Shown: positions 63,191-64,000 of the stretch, one piece after another
Numbering within the stretch: position 1 is the first letter of the stretch
Layout of the letters: each line of letters begins with the position of its first letter
Source: Micavibrio_A sp040381535
Lineage (GTDB): Bacteria > Pseudomonadota > Alphaproteobacteria > Micavibrionales > Micavibrionaceae
DNA: 64,000 nt
NCBI GenBank assembly: GCA_040381535.1
Contig: JBEIHF010000004.1
Coordinates: 1 to 64,000 of the forward strand
Direction of reading: 5' to 3'
Made by a program: the position numbers and the translations under genes
Notes under the pieces: model-generated
Databases searched by the model: none
Seen by the model: the letters and a program-made list of their open reading frames with translations, nothing else
What the model was told of the DNA's origin: nothing

Positions 63191-63211
63191 TGGGAATACA
63201 AGGAGATTAAC

Positions 63212-64000
63212 ATGCCAGGCATATCGACGTTGGGTCAGTTTTTAGACCAGATATCGCGATTGAGAACGCAGCAACAACAGCTGGGTGATCTGACCGTGCA
63301 GATTTCTTCGGGCAAAAAAACTCAAAAGCTTTCCGGTCTTGGATCCGAAATTATGCGCACGTCCAGAGCGCGCGTCAGCGTTAACGAATTGACCATTTAT
63401 TCCGACAACATCACCAACGCCAACCGCCGCATAAATTTGATGCAGAGTGCGCTCGGCGAGGTCAAGGAACAAGCCGATAAAATTCTGGAGGGGCTGCGTG
63501 TTGCCGTACAAGAAGGTGATTTTCCGGATTTTGAAAGCATTCAGCAACTGACACGAAGCGTGCTCAACTTTATCAAAGACATCATGAATCAAAAGGACGG
63601 CGACCGTTATTTGTTCGCGGGCGGCGATACATCGGAGAGACCCATCGACAAAGGTGGTTTGTTTGAAGGAGCATTGGGTGAATTCGTGCCCGATGAATCG
63701 GACCTTACCAATCCGCCATTGGTCGCAAGCGGCATGATCGGCGATTGGGGCGACGGCACCATCACGACGGATCAATTCATCGCGTCCTATAAAGCCGTGA
63801 ATGAAACGACCTTGGGTTTTTCCAATCCGCTGACCACCAACACGGCGGGCAAAAGCATCGTGCGCGTGAGCGATACTTCCGAATTCGATTACACGAAGCT
63901 GGCCAACGATCCGTCTTTGCGCGAAATCGTACGCATATTGGGTGTTTTGCAGTCCCTCCCGCCCGTGCAATTTGCGCCGGGCGCATTGAATGACCCTACG
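63212..64000 (+). CDS. flgL: Flagellar hook-associated protein 3 (partial, runs off the window)
   Basis: First 263 codons. N-terminal STLGQFLDQISRLRTQQQQLG and LTVQISSGKKTQKLSGLG match FlgL/flagellin D0 helices; second axial protein of the junction, following flgK in the usual order. AAGGAGAT lies before ATG 63212. Confidence 0.92.
   Translation, partial: MPGISTLGQFLDQISRLRTQQQQLGDLTVQISSGKKTQKLSGLGSEIMRTSRARVSVNELTIYSDNITNANRRINLMQSALGEVKEQADKILEGLRVAVQEGDFPDFESIQQLTRSVLNFIKDIMNQKDGDRYLFAGGDTSERPIDKGGLFEGALGEFVPDESDLTNPPLVASGMIGDWGDGTITTDQFIASYKAVNETTLGFSNPLTTNTAGKSIVRVSDTSEFDYTKLANDPSLREIVRILGVLQSLPPVQFAPGALNDPT

Noticed and set aside
1..64000. CRISPR arrays, tRNA/rRNA genes, insertion sequences, attachment sites
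   Set aside because: Looked for regular short repeats, cloverleaf-type T-arms, transposase motifs and flanking direct repeats; none convincing.

Overview
The window looks like a chromosomal segment of a free-living or predatory/epibiotic-type alphaproteobacterium. Supporting signs are moderate GC, rpmH-rnpA-yidD-yidC-engB clustering, GlnK-type PII, a FYDLN-acid (TIGR02300) zinc-ribbon protein beside prmA, and flagellar genes under a sigma-54 promoter. I cannot name the species; a Micavibrio-like lineage is a guess.

Layout. 0-5 kb: glycosyltransferase, a truncated thioesterase relic, a porin-like gene broken by an in-frame stop, a ferritin-like protein, a secreted HEYRH protein and an exported superoxide dismutase. 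5.5-13 kb: PhoH, SCO1/SenC, SCP2, PanC, acyl-CoA dehydrogenase, an M32-like peptidase that has lost its zinc site, RlmJ and a tiny lipoprotein. 13-21 kb: a beta-oxidation set (dehydrogenase/hydratase fusion, thiolase) with an unknown 383-aa protein between, then TIGR02300 and prmA (apparently starting at ATT). 21-34 kb: unknown membrane protein, FkbM methyltransferase, alcohol dehydrogenase, glmS-glmU, a FemAB-like/DUF3108/PH-domain overlapping operon, and dapD-(divergent HD protein)-dapE. 34-42 kb: rmuC-def-fmt-truA operon, a pilin-like protein, and rpmH-rnpA-yidD-yidC-engB.

42-60.6 kb is the accessory highlight: a type IVB (Dot/Icm, I-type conjugation-like) secretion locus. On the minus strand the order icmL-icmK-icmE-icmG-icmD-icmJ-icmB matches the Legionella/IncI order, followed by an unknown single-pass membrane protein. 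An IcmC/DotE-like protein lies apart on the plus strand. Divergently from icmL runs an operon of three tandem paralogous exported proteins (about 390-460 aa) with a small membrane protein between the second and third; I know no described Dot/Icm component like them. Not in the window: DotA, DotB, DotC, DotD, DotL, DotM, IcmF, DotU and the IcmS/W chaperones, so the rest of the apparatus must lie elsewhere or be absent.

60.6-64 kb: flgK and the start of flgL behind a near-perfect sigma-54 promoter. I saw no tRNA, rRNA, CRISPR array or insertion sequence. All family assignments come from reading motifs by eye, not from database searches.
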